The position numbers were made by a program, and so were the translations under genes. From assembly GCF_900475315.1 (NCBI RefSeq), contig NZ_LS483369.1:930001-994000 (forward strand): 64,000 nt of DNA. Direction: 5' to 3'. The stretch's first letter is position 1. Each line of letters starts with the position of its first letter. Below, in pieces: positions 1 to 8,130 of the stretch. Below the pieces are notes generated by a model. The model was not told where the DNA came from, made no database searches, and saw only the letters and a program-made list of their open reading frames with translations. This DNA is from Neisseria cinerea. GTDB taxonomy: Bacteria; Pseudomonadota; Gammaproteobacteria; Burkholderiales; Neisseriaceae.

Positions 1-2
1 TT

Positions 3-62
3 AAACCTGTACGACCCAAACCGCTGGACGGCAAATCCAATGCGCCCGCAACGAAAAAATAG
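3..62 (+). CDS. 3' end of an unidentified gene (partial at window edge)
   Basis: Only the last 19 codons are present, in the frame beginning at base 3 and ending in TAG at 60-62. The peptide reads KPVRPKPLDGKSNAPATKK, a basic, proline-rich tail of the kind that follows a folded domain. A strong inverted uptake-sequence terminator starts four bases after the stop, which is the main reason to think a gene ends here. Another frame stays open across the terminator but reads through the uptake sequence and is unlikely to be coding. No function can be assigned. Confidence 0.4.
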   Translation, partial: KPVRPKPLDGKSNAPATKK

Positions 63-65
63 AAA

Positions 66-98
66 ATGCCGTCTGAAAAAATCAGACGGCATCCGTTT
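66..98 (+). terminator. Inverted uptake-sequence terminator
   Basis: ATGCCGTCTGA (66-76) pairs with TCAGACGGCAT (82-92) across a 5-base loop, followed by a T-rich tract. This is the common Neisseria arrangement in which two inverted DNA uptake sequences form a rho-independent terminator. Confidence 0.75.
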
Positions 99-293
99 TA
101 TTGGCTCAAGAGATTAAAAACCAATCAATCATACAATTCTAATCGGCTGCTCAAACGCCTACCAAAACAAAACAACGCTGTACAAAGGGCAAAATTTATT
201 AAACAGCCTGATTCTAAAGAATTTATACCGTTTCCAAGATAGGGGCATATGCAGTCGGAAACCTTTCCAGTATTACTCCCCGTCCGTTAACCA

Positions 294-1655
294 TTATTGT
301 TGATTCGCACCTACAGAACCCTGATCAGGTTTACGCCTTCTGCGGCGGCGTTTTTTAGCCTGCCCTTCATTCTTGCCGTATCGGACGGACGGCTGATTTT
401 TGGTCATATCGGCCCGCTGCTCAGGTGATGCCGTCTGAAACGCCGTCCACCAATCGACAAGCGTACGGTCCGCATCGCCGACTGCCGCACGCAGTATCAG
501 AAAATCATAAGCGGCACGGAAACGCGCTTGTGCAAACAGTTTATGCGGCCTTGTCCCCCTCCTGTTTTCAAACTGCGGCTGAAATAACCAAATCTCACGC
601 ATAGTGGCAGAAAAACGCTGGGGAACGCCCCAACCACGTTCAACCGTATCGCGCAAGGTATTCATCGCCTCCGACAAGGCGTGTGAAGGTTTCAAACCCT
701 GTTGCAGGTTTACTTTCCAATGGCGGTTTAATTCCGGCCACATTAACGCCGCCAACACGAAGCCAACCGAAACCGATTTGTCGGCGCGCAAGCGTTCATC
801 GGTATTTTTAAGGGCAAGACCTATCATTTTCCCATCCATGCCGTCTGAAATATTCAGCGCATTAAACAGGGGATGGATATCATCAGGAACATCAAATTCT
901 TTCAAACGCTTCAAGCATTCGCGCGCGTGTCCTGAAAACAACAACTTCATAATCTCATCAAACAGCCTTGCCACCGGCTCGTGTTTCAGACGGCCTATTG
1001 ATTCGGCAATAGGCCCGACGGTCGCTTGCGACAATTCGAATCCCAATTTCCCCGACAGGCGGATTGCCCTTAAAATCCTGACAGGGTCTTCCTGATACCG
1101 TTCGGCGGCATTACCGATCATCACCAGTTTCCGTTCGGCAATATCGTCCATGCCGTTGTGGAAATCCAAAATTTCTTCTTTTTCCGGATCGTAATACAAC
1201 GCGTTGCAGGTAAAGTCGCGCCTCATGGCATCTTCTTCGATACTGCCGTAGGTATTGTCTTTCATAATCCTACCGCGTGCATTCTGATGTACTTTCGCAC
1301 CGCCCCGAAAAGTCGTTACCTCAATCACTTCCGCACCGTTCATCACATGAACGATTTGGAAACGCCTGCCGATGATGCGGCTGCGGCGGAAAAGTTTGTG
1401 CACCTGTTCCGGAGTGGCATCGGTCGCCACATCAAAATCTTTAGGCTCAATACCGAGCAGCAAATCCCTGACCGCCCCCCCGACAACATAAGCCTGGAAG
1501 CCTGCCTCCTTCAGACGGCATATGACTTTCTCAGCGGCAAAACTCAACATTTCGGCACGGATATTGTGCCTTTCCAAAGGTATGACCGTTTTACCTTCCG
1601 CTCTTTTGCCACCGCGCCTGGAAGGAAGTATTTTATTCAACCATTTTTTCAACAT
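294..1655 (-). CDS. pcnB: Poly(A) polymerase I
   Basis: Adds 3' poly(A) tails to RNA and so promotes decay. It belongs to the class II nucleotidyltransferases shared with CCA-adding enzymes. Near residues 55-80 it has the GGAVRD motif and then the DFDVATDATP catalytic aspartates; an RNA-binding helical domain with EDPVRILRAIR follows. The C-terminal tail is very basic (a run of six arginines near RRRRRRKP), typical of PcnB and absent from CCA-adding enzymes. The start is ATG at 1655 (453 aa); an in-frame GTG two codons upstream at 1661 is possible. It is transcribed away from the accessory region to its right. Confidence 0.93.
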   Translation of the reverse strand: MLKKWLNKILPSRRGGKRAEGKTVIPLERHNIRAEMLSFAAEKVICRLKEAGFQAYVVGGAVRDLLLGIEPKDFDVATDATPEQVHKLFRRSRIIGRRFQIVHVMNGAEVIEVTTFRGGAKVHQNARGRIMKDNTYGSIEEDAMRRDFTCNALYYDPEKEEILDFHNGMDDIAERKLVMIGNAAERYQEDPVRILRAIRLSGKLGFELSQATVGPIAESIGRLKHEPVARLFDEIMKLLFSGHARECLKRLKEFDVPDDIHPLFNALNISDGMDGKMIGLALKNTDERLRADKSVSVGFVLAALMWPELNRHWKVNLQQGLKPSHALSEAMNTLRDTVERGWGVPQRFSATMREIWLFQPQFENRRGTRPHKLFAQARFRAAYDFLILRAAVGDADRTLVDWWTAFQTASPEQRADMTKNQPSVRYGKNEGQAKKRRRRRRKPDQGSVGANQQ

Positions 1656-2083
1656 AAACACTCTGACCCGGAAGGCAGCGTCCCCTCGGGCAACCGTTTT
1701 CAGACGGTATCAAACAGCAATAATGCAGGATACCGAAAAAAATACATACAAAAGGCGTAGAAACTACGCCGTCCGATTTACCGCTTTATACATGCGGAAA
1801 TGCGTCATTATAGCAGATTGCTTATCAAAAAAATCAGACCCTGCCGTTACCGGCAGAGTCTGAAATTCAATATGCCATTCCCCGTCAGAACGGTTGTTTC
1901 TATATAATAGAAACTGTAAAAATAAAATTAAAATAGTTTCAATGTATTATAAATTAAAAGCAACATAATTATTTGAAATACGTAAAAATAGTACCTGTAA
2001 TTGAATAATAATAGCCCTATATTTTACATAATTAGTGCAGGATTTGTATGAATTACTTTCAAGAGCCAGCCCTTTATTTACTC
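1656..2083. other. Intergenic, AT-rich, between pcnB and a hydrolase remnant
   Basis: No gene is supported. The stretch holds a minus-strand terminator (1827-1863) and a small dyad, GTTTCTA/TAGAAAC at 1896-1914, whose loop includes TATAAT. From 1915 to 2040 it is almost purely A/T. Confidence 0.5.
1827..1863 (-). terminator. Rho-independent terminator reading leftward
   Basis: On the minus strand, TCAGAC-T-CTGCCG pairs with CGGCAG-G-GTCTGA around a four-base loop with one mismatch, followed by seven Ts. It lies about 220 bp downstream of the hydrolase remnant and probably ended that transcript originally. Confidence 0.65.
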
Positions 2084-2533
2084 TTATTTCAATCTTTTTT
2101 CTGCCAACCAGTTTTCCAACACATCAGCGATTTCCACGTTATTTGCTTCGGCAAAGGCGAAATGGCTGTTGCTGCGTATGCCGATTTCAGACAAGCACAC
2201 AACGCTGGCTTCGCCACCGTGGCGGTTGACACAGTCGGTGAAGAGTTGCGCCATATGGATGCGCTTAATCCGACGCTGTGATGCCCAATGTGGGTTGTCT
2301 GCCGAAATGTAGTCGCCGTAAGTAGATGACGATGGGCATTTTGGTCAGCAGGGCGAAGCGTTCGGCACTGATAGACTGCGAGAGTGAAATGTTGGCAGCG
2401 TCGTTAGCGGAAGTGGCGACGCTCGGCAAGTCGTCTTCAGGAAAAACAAACTCGGTGCCGGGTTCGTAGTAAATCACGGCTTTCACTTTTTCGGGATTTT
2501 TCAGCACGGTTTGCCAACCGGTGCCGCCACCTT
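2084..2533 (-). pseudogene. Alpha/beta-hydrolase, C-terminal remnant with frameshift
   Basis: Reading leftward from 2533, the peptide begins GGTGWQTVLKNPEKVKAV and passes YYEPGTEFVFP. It then needs a one-base frame change near 2320 to continue as YGDYISADNPHWASQRR and end in NWLAEKRLK at a TAA (2084-2086). This resembles the C-terminal half of an esterase-type alpha/beta-hydrolase, but that family call rests on memory. One extra A (plus strand, 2320/2321) causes the shift. The 5' half, with the nucleophile elbow, is missing: a stop and foreign AT-rich DNA abut at 2533. It is a decayed native gene cut by the insertion to its right. Confidence 0.7.
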
Positions 2534-2553
2534 ACTGTCAAAGTTACAAATAA

Positions 2554-3801
2554 GAGCTTTATATCTCGTTACTGGAACGTTTTTATATTCCTTATCGGGC
2601 AACGGATAGTATCGCTAAATTACGTTATCAAACGATTCATTTATTCCATGAATACAAAGTAGAAATGCTGATTATTGATGAGTTTCATTCGTTGCTTGTA
2701 GGAACACCGCGTTTACAACGCCAAGTGATGAACGCGATTAAAATGTTGTGCAATGAGTTGCAAATTCCAATTGTGGACGTAGGCACAAAAGATGCAATTC
2801 GTGTTTTACACACCTATCCGCAACACGCCAGTCGTTTTGATGTAGCAGAATTGCCAACGTGGAAATTGGATCAGGTGATTGATTGGCAGCCGATCGAACA
2901 GTACCTGAATCGTCAAAGAACCCGTTACCTTAGAGACCACCGCGGCCGTCCCGCCTATCCACTGTTGTCCATGTTCAAAGCCGTCCTGCTCGGACAATGG
3001 CACAGCCTCTCCGATCCCGAACTCGAACACAGCCTCATCACCCGCATCGATTTCAACCTGTTTTGCCGTTTTGACGAACTGAGTATCCCCGATTACAGCA
3101 CTTTATGCCGCTACCGCAACTGGCTGGCGCAAGACGACACCCTGTCCGAACTGCTGGAACTGATCAACCGCCAACTGACCGAAAAAAACCTAAAAGTAGA
3201 GAAAGCATCCGCCGCCGTCATTGATGCCACCATTATTCAGACCGCCGGCAGCAAACAGCGTCAGGCCATAGAAGTCGATGAAGAAGGACAAGTCAGCGGC
3301 CAAACCACACCGAGTAAAGATAAAGATGCCCGTTGGACAAAGAAAAACGGCCTCTACAGACTCGGTTACAAACAACATACCCGTACCGATGAGGAAGGCT
3401 ATATCGGGAAACTGCACATCACCCCCGCCAATGCCCATGAGTGCAAACACCTGTCTCCTTTGCTGGAAGGACTGCCCAAAGGCACGACCGTCTATGCCGA
3501 CAAAGGCTATGACAGCAAGGAAAACCGGCAACATCTGGAAGAGCATCGGTTGTTAGACGGCATGATGCGCAAAGCCCACCGCAACCGTCCGCTGACGGAA
3601 GCGCAAACCAAACGCAACCGATATTTGTCGAAGACCCGTTATGTGGTCGAACAGAGCTTCGGGACGCTGCACCGTAAATTCCGCTATGCCCAGGCAGCCT
3701 ATTTTGGTCTGCTCAAAGTGAGTGCGCAAAGCCATCTGAAGGCGATGTGTTTGAATCTGTTGAAAGAGGCTAACAGGCTAAGTGTGCCTGTTGCCGCCTA
3801 A
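2554..3801 (+). pseudogene. TniB-like ATPase fragment fused in frame to a 5'-truncated IS1106-like transposase
   Basis: The open frame follows a TAA at 2551-2553. Codons 2554-2863 encode an internal piece of a TniB/TnsC-type transposon AAA+ ATPase, with Walker B MLIIDEFHSL and then TPRLQRQVMNAIK and TYPQHASRFDVAELP. The P-loop half is absent. At about 2864 the frame enters an IS5-family transposase lacking its first 24 or so residues. The rest of the transposase is complete: first Asp in VIDATIIQT, second in VYADKGYDS, and the Y-R-E region RYVVEQSFGTLHRKFR. An internal ATG at 2665 would give 378 aa. It is probably a chance fusion of two mobile-element remnants; whether it is made or active is unknown. 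Confidence 0.75.
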
Positions 3802-3959
3802 AAGGCGGCCCGGATCCCTTATTATCAGGTATCCGAGGAGGATTGAGGGGGTATTTGGGTAGAATTAGGAGGTATTGGGGGAGGAAAATAGCCGAAAACC
3901 TGTGTTTGGGTTCTGGCTGTCAGCGAAAAGGTGAAGAGAGGTATTTTGCAAAGGTCTCC
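2864..3959 (+). mobile_element. IS1106-like (IS5 family) copy 1, left end missing
   Basis: The sequence from 2864 is nearly identical to the second copy at 8913 onward. The right terminal repeat TTTTGCAAAGGTCTC (3945-3959) is the reverse complement of the left end of the second copy (8777-8791). The left end, the usual ATG and the first codons are replaced by the TniB fragment. The right end stops 28 bp before the ATG of the next gene. The IS1106 name is from memory of meningococcal elements. Confidence 0.75.
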
Positions 3960-3987
3960 ATATATTTGCCAAACAGGGAGCACCATC

Positions 3988-4467
3988 ATGAAAACAACCG
4001 TGCAAAAATCCGCCCTCGTAACCGCCCTGCTCCTCCTCACCGCCTGCGCCGGCGGCCCGGGCGGAAGCTCGATCAGCCTCGGCATCGGCGGTTTCGGCAG
4101 CCATATCGGCTTGGGAACCTCCGTCAATATTCCGATAGGCAGCCGCACACCTGCCGCAGACACAGGCGGCATCAACGTTACCGGAGAACAAATCATCACC
4201 CATTTTGCCGCAGACGGCACCGCTTCCGAACAAGCCGTCAAAGGCAGCAGCTACCATAGGCTGCTCAACGTACTCGGCGGCGGCAATTATTTGGTACAAG
4301 ATTTTTACGGCGACGGGCAAAAACGTACAGATCCGATGATACTGCCCAAAAAAGCCCTGTTCTCCGCCGATGCGCACCCCACAGACAGCGCATACACGGT
4401 TTACGACCGCAACGGCAATCCGATACGCCGACAGGTTTACCGCAACAACCGGCTTATCGGCAACTGA
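3988..4467 (+). CDS. Small putative lipoprotein, function unknown
   Basis: 159 aa from ATG 3988, preceded by CAGGGAG as ribosome binding site. An in-frame upstream ATG at 3931 lies inside the IS end and is not credible. The N-terminus MKTTVQKSALVTALLLLTAC is a lipoprotein signal with lipobox LTAC. A Gly/Ser-rich stretch follows, and the C-terminal half contains YHRLLNVLGGGNYLVQDFY. I do not recognise a named family. The IS end 28 bp upstream has probably replaced the native promoter, so expression may depend on the element. Confidence 0.75.
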   Translation: MKTTVQKSALVTALLLLTACAGGPGGSSISLGIGGFGSHIGLGTSVNIPIGSRTPAADTGGINVTGEQIITHFAADGTASEQAVKGSSYHRLLNVLGGGNYLVQDFYGDGQKRTDPMILPKKALFSADAHPTDSAYTVYDRNGNPIRRQVYRNNRLIGN

Positions 4468-4494
4468 CCGCGATACCGGCCAAACCTCGAGAAA

Positions 4495-4528
4495 GGCCGT
4501 CTGAAATCATGTTTCAGACGGCTTTTTT
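4495..4528 (+). terminator. Terminator after the lipoprotein gene
   Basis: GCCGTCTGAAA pairs with TTTCAGACGGC, then six Ts at 4523-4528. The left arm is the AG form of the uptake sequence (AGGCCGTCTGAA, 4495-4506). Confidence 0.85.
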
Positions 4529-4551
4529 ATATCGTTTCAAGCAAAGATGAA

Positions 4552-4800
4552 TCAGAATTTGCTTTTGATATCGTTAATCAGGTTTTCAGCTTTTTCTTTC
4601 GCATCGTCAATCAAATGCTCGGCTTCTTCTTTACCTTTTTTCAGTACATCGCCGGCTTTTTCCTCAATGTCGGCAGCAACTTCTTTCACCTTGCCGATTC
4701 CTTGCTGAACAACGCCTTCTGCTTGAAGTTTGGAATCGTTTAATAATTCTCCCGCAGTTTCTTTCACTTTACCGCTGATTTGGTCTAATTTTCCACTCAT
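4552..4800 (-). CDS. CsbD-like stress protein
   Basis: 82 aa starting MSGKLDQISGKVKETAGELL, the sequence expected of the CsbD family: small, very hydrophilic helical proteins often induced by stress, with no known biochemical role. The C-terminal part is a repetitive Lys/Glu/Ala helix containing HLIDDAKEKAENLINDIK. ATG 4800 is chosen because AAGGAAAAAGG sits just upstream; the ATG at 4821 adds seven unlikely residues. It lies downstream of copA on the same strand, about 300 bp away and separated by a terminator-like hairpin. Confidence 0.85.
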   Translation of the reverse strand: MSGKLDQISGKVKETAGELLNDSKLQAEGVVQQGIGKVKEVAADIEEKAGDVLKKGKEEAEHLIDDAKEKAENLINDIKSKF

Positions 4801-4878
4801 GACCTTTTTCCTTAATTTCATATTGATCGAAGCGCCACTATATCCTAACCGTTATCCAATAGCAATCTTAAATAGAAT

Positions 4879-4908
4879 ACCGCCTGAAAACCTGCTTTCA
4901 GACGGCCT
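4879..4908 (-). terminator. Imperfect uptake-sequence hairpin downstream of copA
   Basis: ACCGCCTGAAA (4879-4889) pairs imperfectly with TTTCAGACGGCCT (4896-4908). On the minus strand it follows copA and may end its transcript. The T-run is poor. Confidence 0.45.
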
Positions 4909-5097
4909 CCACTTCTCAAGTTCAACGTTGCATTTCCTTGGCTAAAACCAACATACCTGATGTTTACAGGATACCGCCTTCCCGATTGTATTCAATCATG
5001 TCGTTTACCGCTTGGGCGAGTCATGCCCAGCAATCGGGGAATTCTTGACGCTGCTCCCAGCCGGGGCTGGCGAAGTTCGGGCGGTCTTTGCCACGTC

Positions 5098-7260
5098 TCA
5101 CTCAATCTTCACCCGCTTCAACCTCAACGCATTGCTCAACACCGAAACCGAGCTTGCCGCCATTGCCGCGCCTGCGATGACGGGGTTTAAAAAGCCAAGT
5201 GCAGCGAGCGGAATGCCCAAGATATTGTAGAAGAAGGCGAAAAACAGGTTTTGCTTGATGTTTTTCAAAGTCACCTGCGATACCAACAGGGCATCGGCTA
5301 GTTGGTTGACCGAATGCTGCATCAGCGTGGCGGATGCGGTGTGTTCGGCAACGTCTGCGCCGCCTTTCATGGCGAAGCTAACGTTGGCGGCGGCTAGTGC
5401 GGGCGCGTCGTTGATGCCATCGCCGACCATTGCAACGGTTTTACCGGCAGCTTTGAGTTTCTGCACTTCGGCGGCTTTGTCACGCGGACTCATGTTGCCG
5501 AAGGCGTGTGCGATGCCCAGTTGTTTGGCGACGTATTCGACCGTGCCTTGGTTGTCTCCGCTCATGATGTAAACGTCGATGCCGTGTTTTTTCAGACGGC
5601 CTATGGCTTCGGCGGTATCGGCTTTCAACGCGTCGGCAAGTGCAAATGCGCCAATTGGTTTGTTATCGACTGAGACTGCAACAATGCTTGCAATATCCCA
5701 AACGCCGTCTGAAAACTTCGGCAAGGTCAGTTCGGCAAAATCAAGTTTGCCCGCTTTCACTAAGCCAACGCCTTCGACTTCGGCGGTAATGCCTGCGCCG
5801 ACAACGGTTTGTGCGTTTTGTGCGGCGGGGATGTCCAAGCCGCGCGCTTGGGCGGCGGAGACGATGGCGCGGGCAAGCGGATGGGCGGCGTTTTGTTCGA
5901 CGGCGGCGGCAATGAGGTACAAATCGTCTTCGTCAAAGCCGCTGTCGGGAACGCAATAAACGGCAGCAACCTGCGGCCTGCCTTCGGTCAGCGTGCCAGT
6001 TTTGTCCAACACGACGGCATCGACATGGGCGGCTTCTTCCATCGCCGCCGCGTCTTTAAACCAAATGCCGTGTTTCACCGCTTTACCCATGCCGACCATA
6101 ATCGCGGCGGGCGTCGCCAGGCCGAGCGCACACGGGCAGGCAATCACCAAAACGGCAACGGCGTGCATCAGCGCAACCGTCCAATCGCCTTTAATCAGCC
6201 AAGTAACAATAAAAGTCAAAAGCGCGATGCCCACAACAGTTGGCACGAATACCGCCGCCGCTTTATCGGCTACGCGCGCAATCGGTGCTTTACTACCTTG
6301 TGCTTCAGAGAGCGCATTCATCATGTCGCCGAGTAGGGTTTGGCTGCCGAGCTGCGTAGCGCGGTACACCACGCTGCCTTCGGTCATCAGCGCACCGGCC
6401 AACACTTTGCCGCCCGCCTTTTTCTCTTCAGGATTGGATTCGCCGGTGAGATGGCTCTCGTCTGCCCAACCGCTGCCGCTTTCAATAATGCCGTCGGCGG
6501 CAATGCGTTCGCCGTGATTGGCGCGGATAAGGTCGCCGATTTGTACTTGGTCGATGGGAAGCTGTTTCCATTCGCCGTTGCGTTGCACGTTGACTTGGGT
6601 CGGCGTGAGTTTGAGCAGCAAGCCCAAGCTGTTCAGGCTGGATTTTTTGGTGCGGTGTTCCAAAAATTTACCCAGCGACACAAAACCAATCACCATCACG
6701 CCTGCTTCAAAATACACATGCGCCATGCCGTGAGCCGCGTGCGGGCTGAAAAACAGCATATAAACGGAATACAGATAAATCGACACCGTGCCGATGGTAA
6801 CGAGCACGTCCATATTCGCCAGTCCGCCCTTGATGCTTGCCCACGCGCTTTTGTAAAACGGGATGGCCAGCCAAAGTTGCACTATGCTTGCCAGTACAAA
6901 TTGCCATACAGGCGGAATCATCCAATCGTGCCGCCCGATCATCATGCCTGCCATGCCGATAAGGAACGGGATGTTTATGGCGAACAGCAGCCACAACCGC
7001 CAGCCGATATGGTGTTCTGCTTCGGGTTGCGGCAATGTATCTTCCATTTTTTCCTTCGCGCCGTAACCAGTTTTCTCAATGATTTTGGCGATGTCGCTGG
7101 CGGAGATTTGGCTGTCGTCAAACGTAACCTGCGCCTCCTCGCTGGCGAAGTTCACCCCCGCCGATTCGACAAAATCTTTTTTGTTCAACACTTTTTCAAT
7201 ACGCGAAGCGCAGGCCTGACAGGTCATGCCTTCGATTTGGAAACGGACTTTTTGTTGCAT
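5098..7260 (-). CDS. copA: Copper-exporting P1B-type ATPase CopA
   Basis: 720 aa inner-membrane pump that expels Cu(I) using ATP. One N-terminal heavy-metal-associated domain has GMTCQAC near residues 12-18. Membrane helices with the metal-binding CPCALG motif lie near residue 374. The phosphorylation loop DKTGT is near residue 418, an HP motif (AAHPLARAIV) follows, and GDGINDAP is near 612. All catalytic features are intact. It contains ordinary Neisseria uptake sequences (near 5588 and 5703), unlike its upstream neighbours. copZ lies about 100 bp upstream on the same strand, and the likely operon promoter is the CueR-type one at 7680-7710. Confidence 0.95.
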   Translation of the reverse strand: MQQKVRFQIEGMTCQACASRIEKVLNKKDFVESAGVNFASEEAQVTFDDSQISASDIAKIIEKTGYGAKEKMEDTLPQPEAEHHIGWRLWLLFAINIPFLIGMAGMMIGRHDWMIPPVWQFVLASIVQLWLAIPFYKSAWASIKGGLANMDVLVTIGTVSIYLYSVYMLFFSPHAAHGMAHVYFEAGVMVIGFVSLGKFLEHRTKKSSLNSLGLLLKLTPTQVNVQRNGEWKQLPIDQVQIGDLIRANHGERIAADGIIESGSGWADESHLTGESNPEEKKAGGKVLAGALMTEGSVVYRATQLGSQTLLGDMMNALSEAQGSKAPIARVADKAAAVFVPTVVGIALLTFIVTWLIKGDWTVALMHAVAVLVIACPCALGLATPAAIMVGMGKAVKHGIWFKDAAAMEEAAHVDAVVLDKTGTLTEGRPQVAAVYCVPDSGFDEDDLYLIAAAVEQNAAHPLARAIVSAAQARGLDIPAAQNAQTVVGAGITAEVEGVGLVKAGKLDFAELTLPKFSDGVWDIASIVAVSVDNKPIGAFALADALKADTAEAIGRLKKHGIDVYIMSGDNQGTVEYVAKQLGIAHAFGNMSPRDKAAEVQKLKAAGKTVAMVGDGINDAPALAAANVSFAMKGGADVAEHTASATLMQHSVNQLADALLVSQVTLKNIKQNLFFAFFYNILGIPLAALGFLNPVIAGAAMAASSVSVLSNALRLKRVKIE

Positions 7261-7284
7261 GGTTTCATCCTCCTGAATGTGGTT

Positions 7285-7324
7285 GGGCTACCTGAAAAAG
7301 CGGAGCGGGGTTTTCAGGTAGCCT
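7285..7324. repeat. Inverted pair of Eikenella-dialect uptake sequences
   Basis: GGGCTACCTGAA (7285-7296, 11 of 12 bases) faces TTCAGGTAGCCT (7313-7324, exact on the minus strand). The pair forms a hairpin between copZ and copA. The 12-mer AGGCTACCTGAA differs from the Neisseria ATGCCGTCTGAA. Confidence 0.85.
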
Positions 7325-7358
7325 TTGGGGTGTTGCAGTCGATTTGTTGCGATTCGAT

Positions 7359-7568
7359 TTACAAAGCCGCATCAAAGCCGCCGTCTTCCACCGCTTCTAT
7401 CAGCGCGGCGGGGTTGGTTTGGGCGGGGTCGAATTCCACGACGGCGTTCTTGTTTTCCAGGCTTACTTCGGCCTTGTCCACGCCGTTTACACCTTCGAGG
7501 ATGCTGGTAACGCTTTTCACGCAGCCGCCGCAGGTCATGCCTTCGATGTTTAATGTGATGGTTTGCAT
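7359..7568 (-). CDS. copZ: Copper chaperone, heavy-metal-associated domain protein
   Basis: 69 aa from ATG 7568, preceded by AAGGAAATCC. A single HMA fold begins MQTITLNIEGMTCGGC; the CxxC pair binds Cu(I). The length and lone domain fit CopZ-type chaperones that hand copper to CopA. It is the first gene after the CueR-type promoter, with copA next. Flanking uptake sequences are of the Eikenella type, suggesting import with cueR. A longer frame from 7622 would add 18 unlikely residues and overlap the promoter region. Confidence 0.88.
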   Translation of the reverse strand: MQTITLNIEGMTCGGCVKSVTSILEGVNGVDKAEVSLENKNAVVEFDPAQTNPAALIEAVEDGGFDAAL

Positions 7569-7626
7569 AGGATTTCCTTTCTGTTGGAATGAGGCTGAGG
7601 TTTTAAAGCCCGTTGCAGCCAAAGCT

Positions 7627-7638
7627 TTCAGGTAGCCT
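7627..7638 (-). repeat. Eikenella-dialect uptake sequence
   Basis: TTCAGGTAGCCT on the plus strand is the exact reverse complement of AGGCTACCTGAA. It is a single copy in the copZ leader. Confidence 0.8.
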
Positions 7639-7679
7639 GAAATGATGGGTCTGCTCTTGCTTTTCCGCTAAGTGCCGCC

Positions 7680-7710
7680 ACTATAAAGCTTTACCCGAAG
7701 TAAAGGTCAA
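7680..7710 (-). promoter_or_regulatory. CueR/MerR-type promoter and operator for copZ-copA
   Basis: On the minus strand, TTGACC (-35, 7705-7710) and TATAGT (-10, 7680-7685) are separated by exactly 19 bp. The spacer contains the dyad CTTTAC-TTCGG-GTAAAG. An overlong spacer with a central dyad is the hallmark of promoters twisted into activity by MerR-family activators. The site sits 5 bp before the cueR start, so the regulator probably also controls itself. Confidence 0.85.
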
Positions 7711-7715
7711 GCATC

Positions 7716-8108
7716 ATGATGAACATCAGCCAGGCCGCGGCCGAGAGCGGCCTTTCCGCCAAACAAATCCGCGACTACGAAAAGCACGGCCTAATCGCCC
7801 CAGCCGCGCGCAGCGAAGCGGGCTACCGCCGCTACGGACAGGCCGACCTTGTCCGGCTGCGCTTTATCCGCCATGCGCGGGAAGTGGGCTTTTCGCTGCC
7901 GCAGATCGGGCAGCTTTTGAGCCTGCAACACAACCCGCAGCGCACCAGCTGCGAAGTGAAAACGCTCACCGCGCGGCACATCGCCGAGCTGGAAGCCAAA
8001 ATCGAACGCTTACAGAGCATGGTGGCCGAGCTGCAACGTTGGCACGATGCCTGCGCGGGAGACGACTGCCCGGATTGTGCGATTTTGGCCGGGCTGGAGG
8101 AGCGTTAG
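7716..8108 (+). CDS. cueR: MerR-family copper-responsive regulator, CueR-like
   Basis: 130 aa (129 if the adjacent ATG at 7719 is used). An N-terminal winged helix-turn-helix (NISQAAAESGLSAKQIRDYE) is followed by a long dimerisation helix and a C-terminal metal loop. That loop, CAGDDCPDC, carries the paired cysteines expected in CueR-type Cu(I) sensors. It is divergent from copZ-copA and overlaps their operator. It is markedly GC-rich compared with the window and is flanked by Eikenella-type uptake sequences, so it was probably acquired. It could in principle sense another thiophilic metal; the copper-gene context favours copper. Confidence 0.88.
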   Translation: MMNISQAAAESGLSAKQIRDYEKHGLIAPAARSEAGYRRYGQADLVRLRFIRHAREVGFSLPQIGQLLSLQHNPQRTSCEVKTLTARHIAELEAKIERLQSMVAELQRWHDACAGDDCPDCAILAGLEER

Positions 8109-8130
8109 GCGGCTTGGGCAGAATAGAAAC

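Noticed and set aside
40-120. Frame 1 reading through the first terminator
   Set aside because: It translates an uptake-sequence hairpin and ends at random; the shorter frame ending at 62 is better.
3931-3987. Upstream start for the lipoprotein at 3988
   Set aside because: It would place translation inside the IS terminal repeat and bury the lipoprotein signal; ATG 3988 has a proper ribosome binding site.
6340-7635. Long plus-strand frame opposite copA and copZ
   Set aside because: It is antisense to the P-type ATPase, with His/Ala/Arg-rich composition typical of shadow frames.
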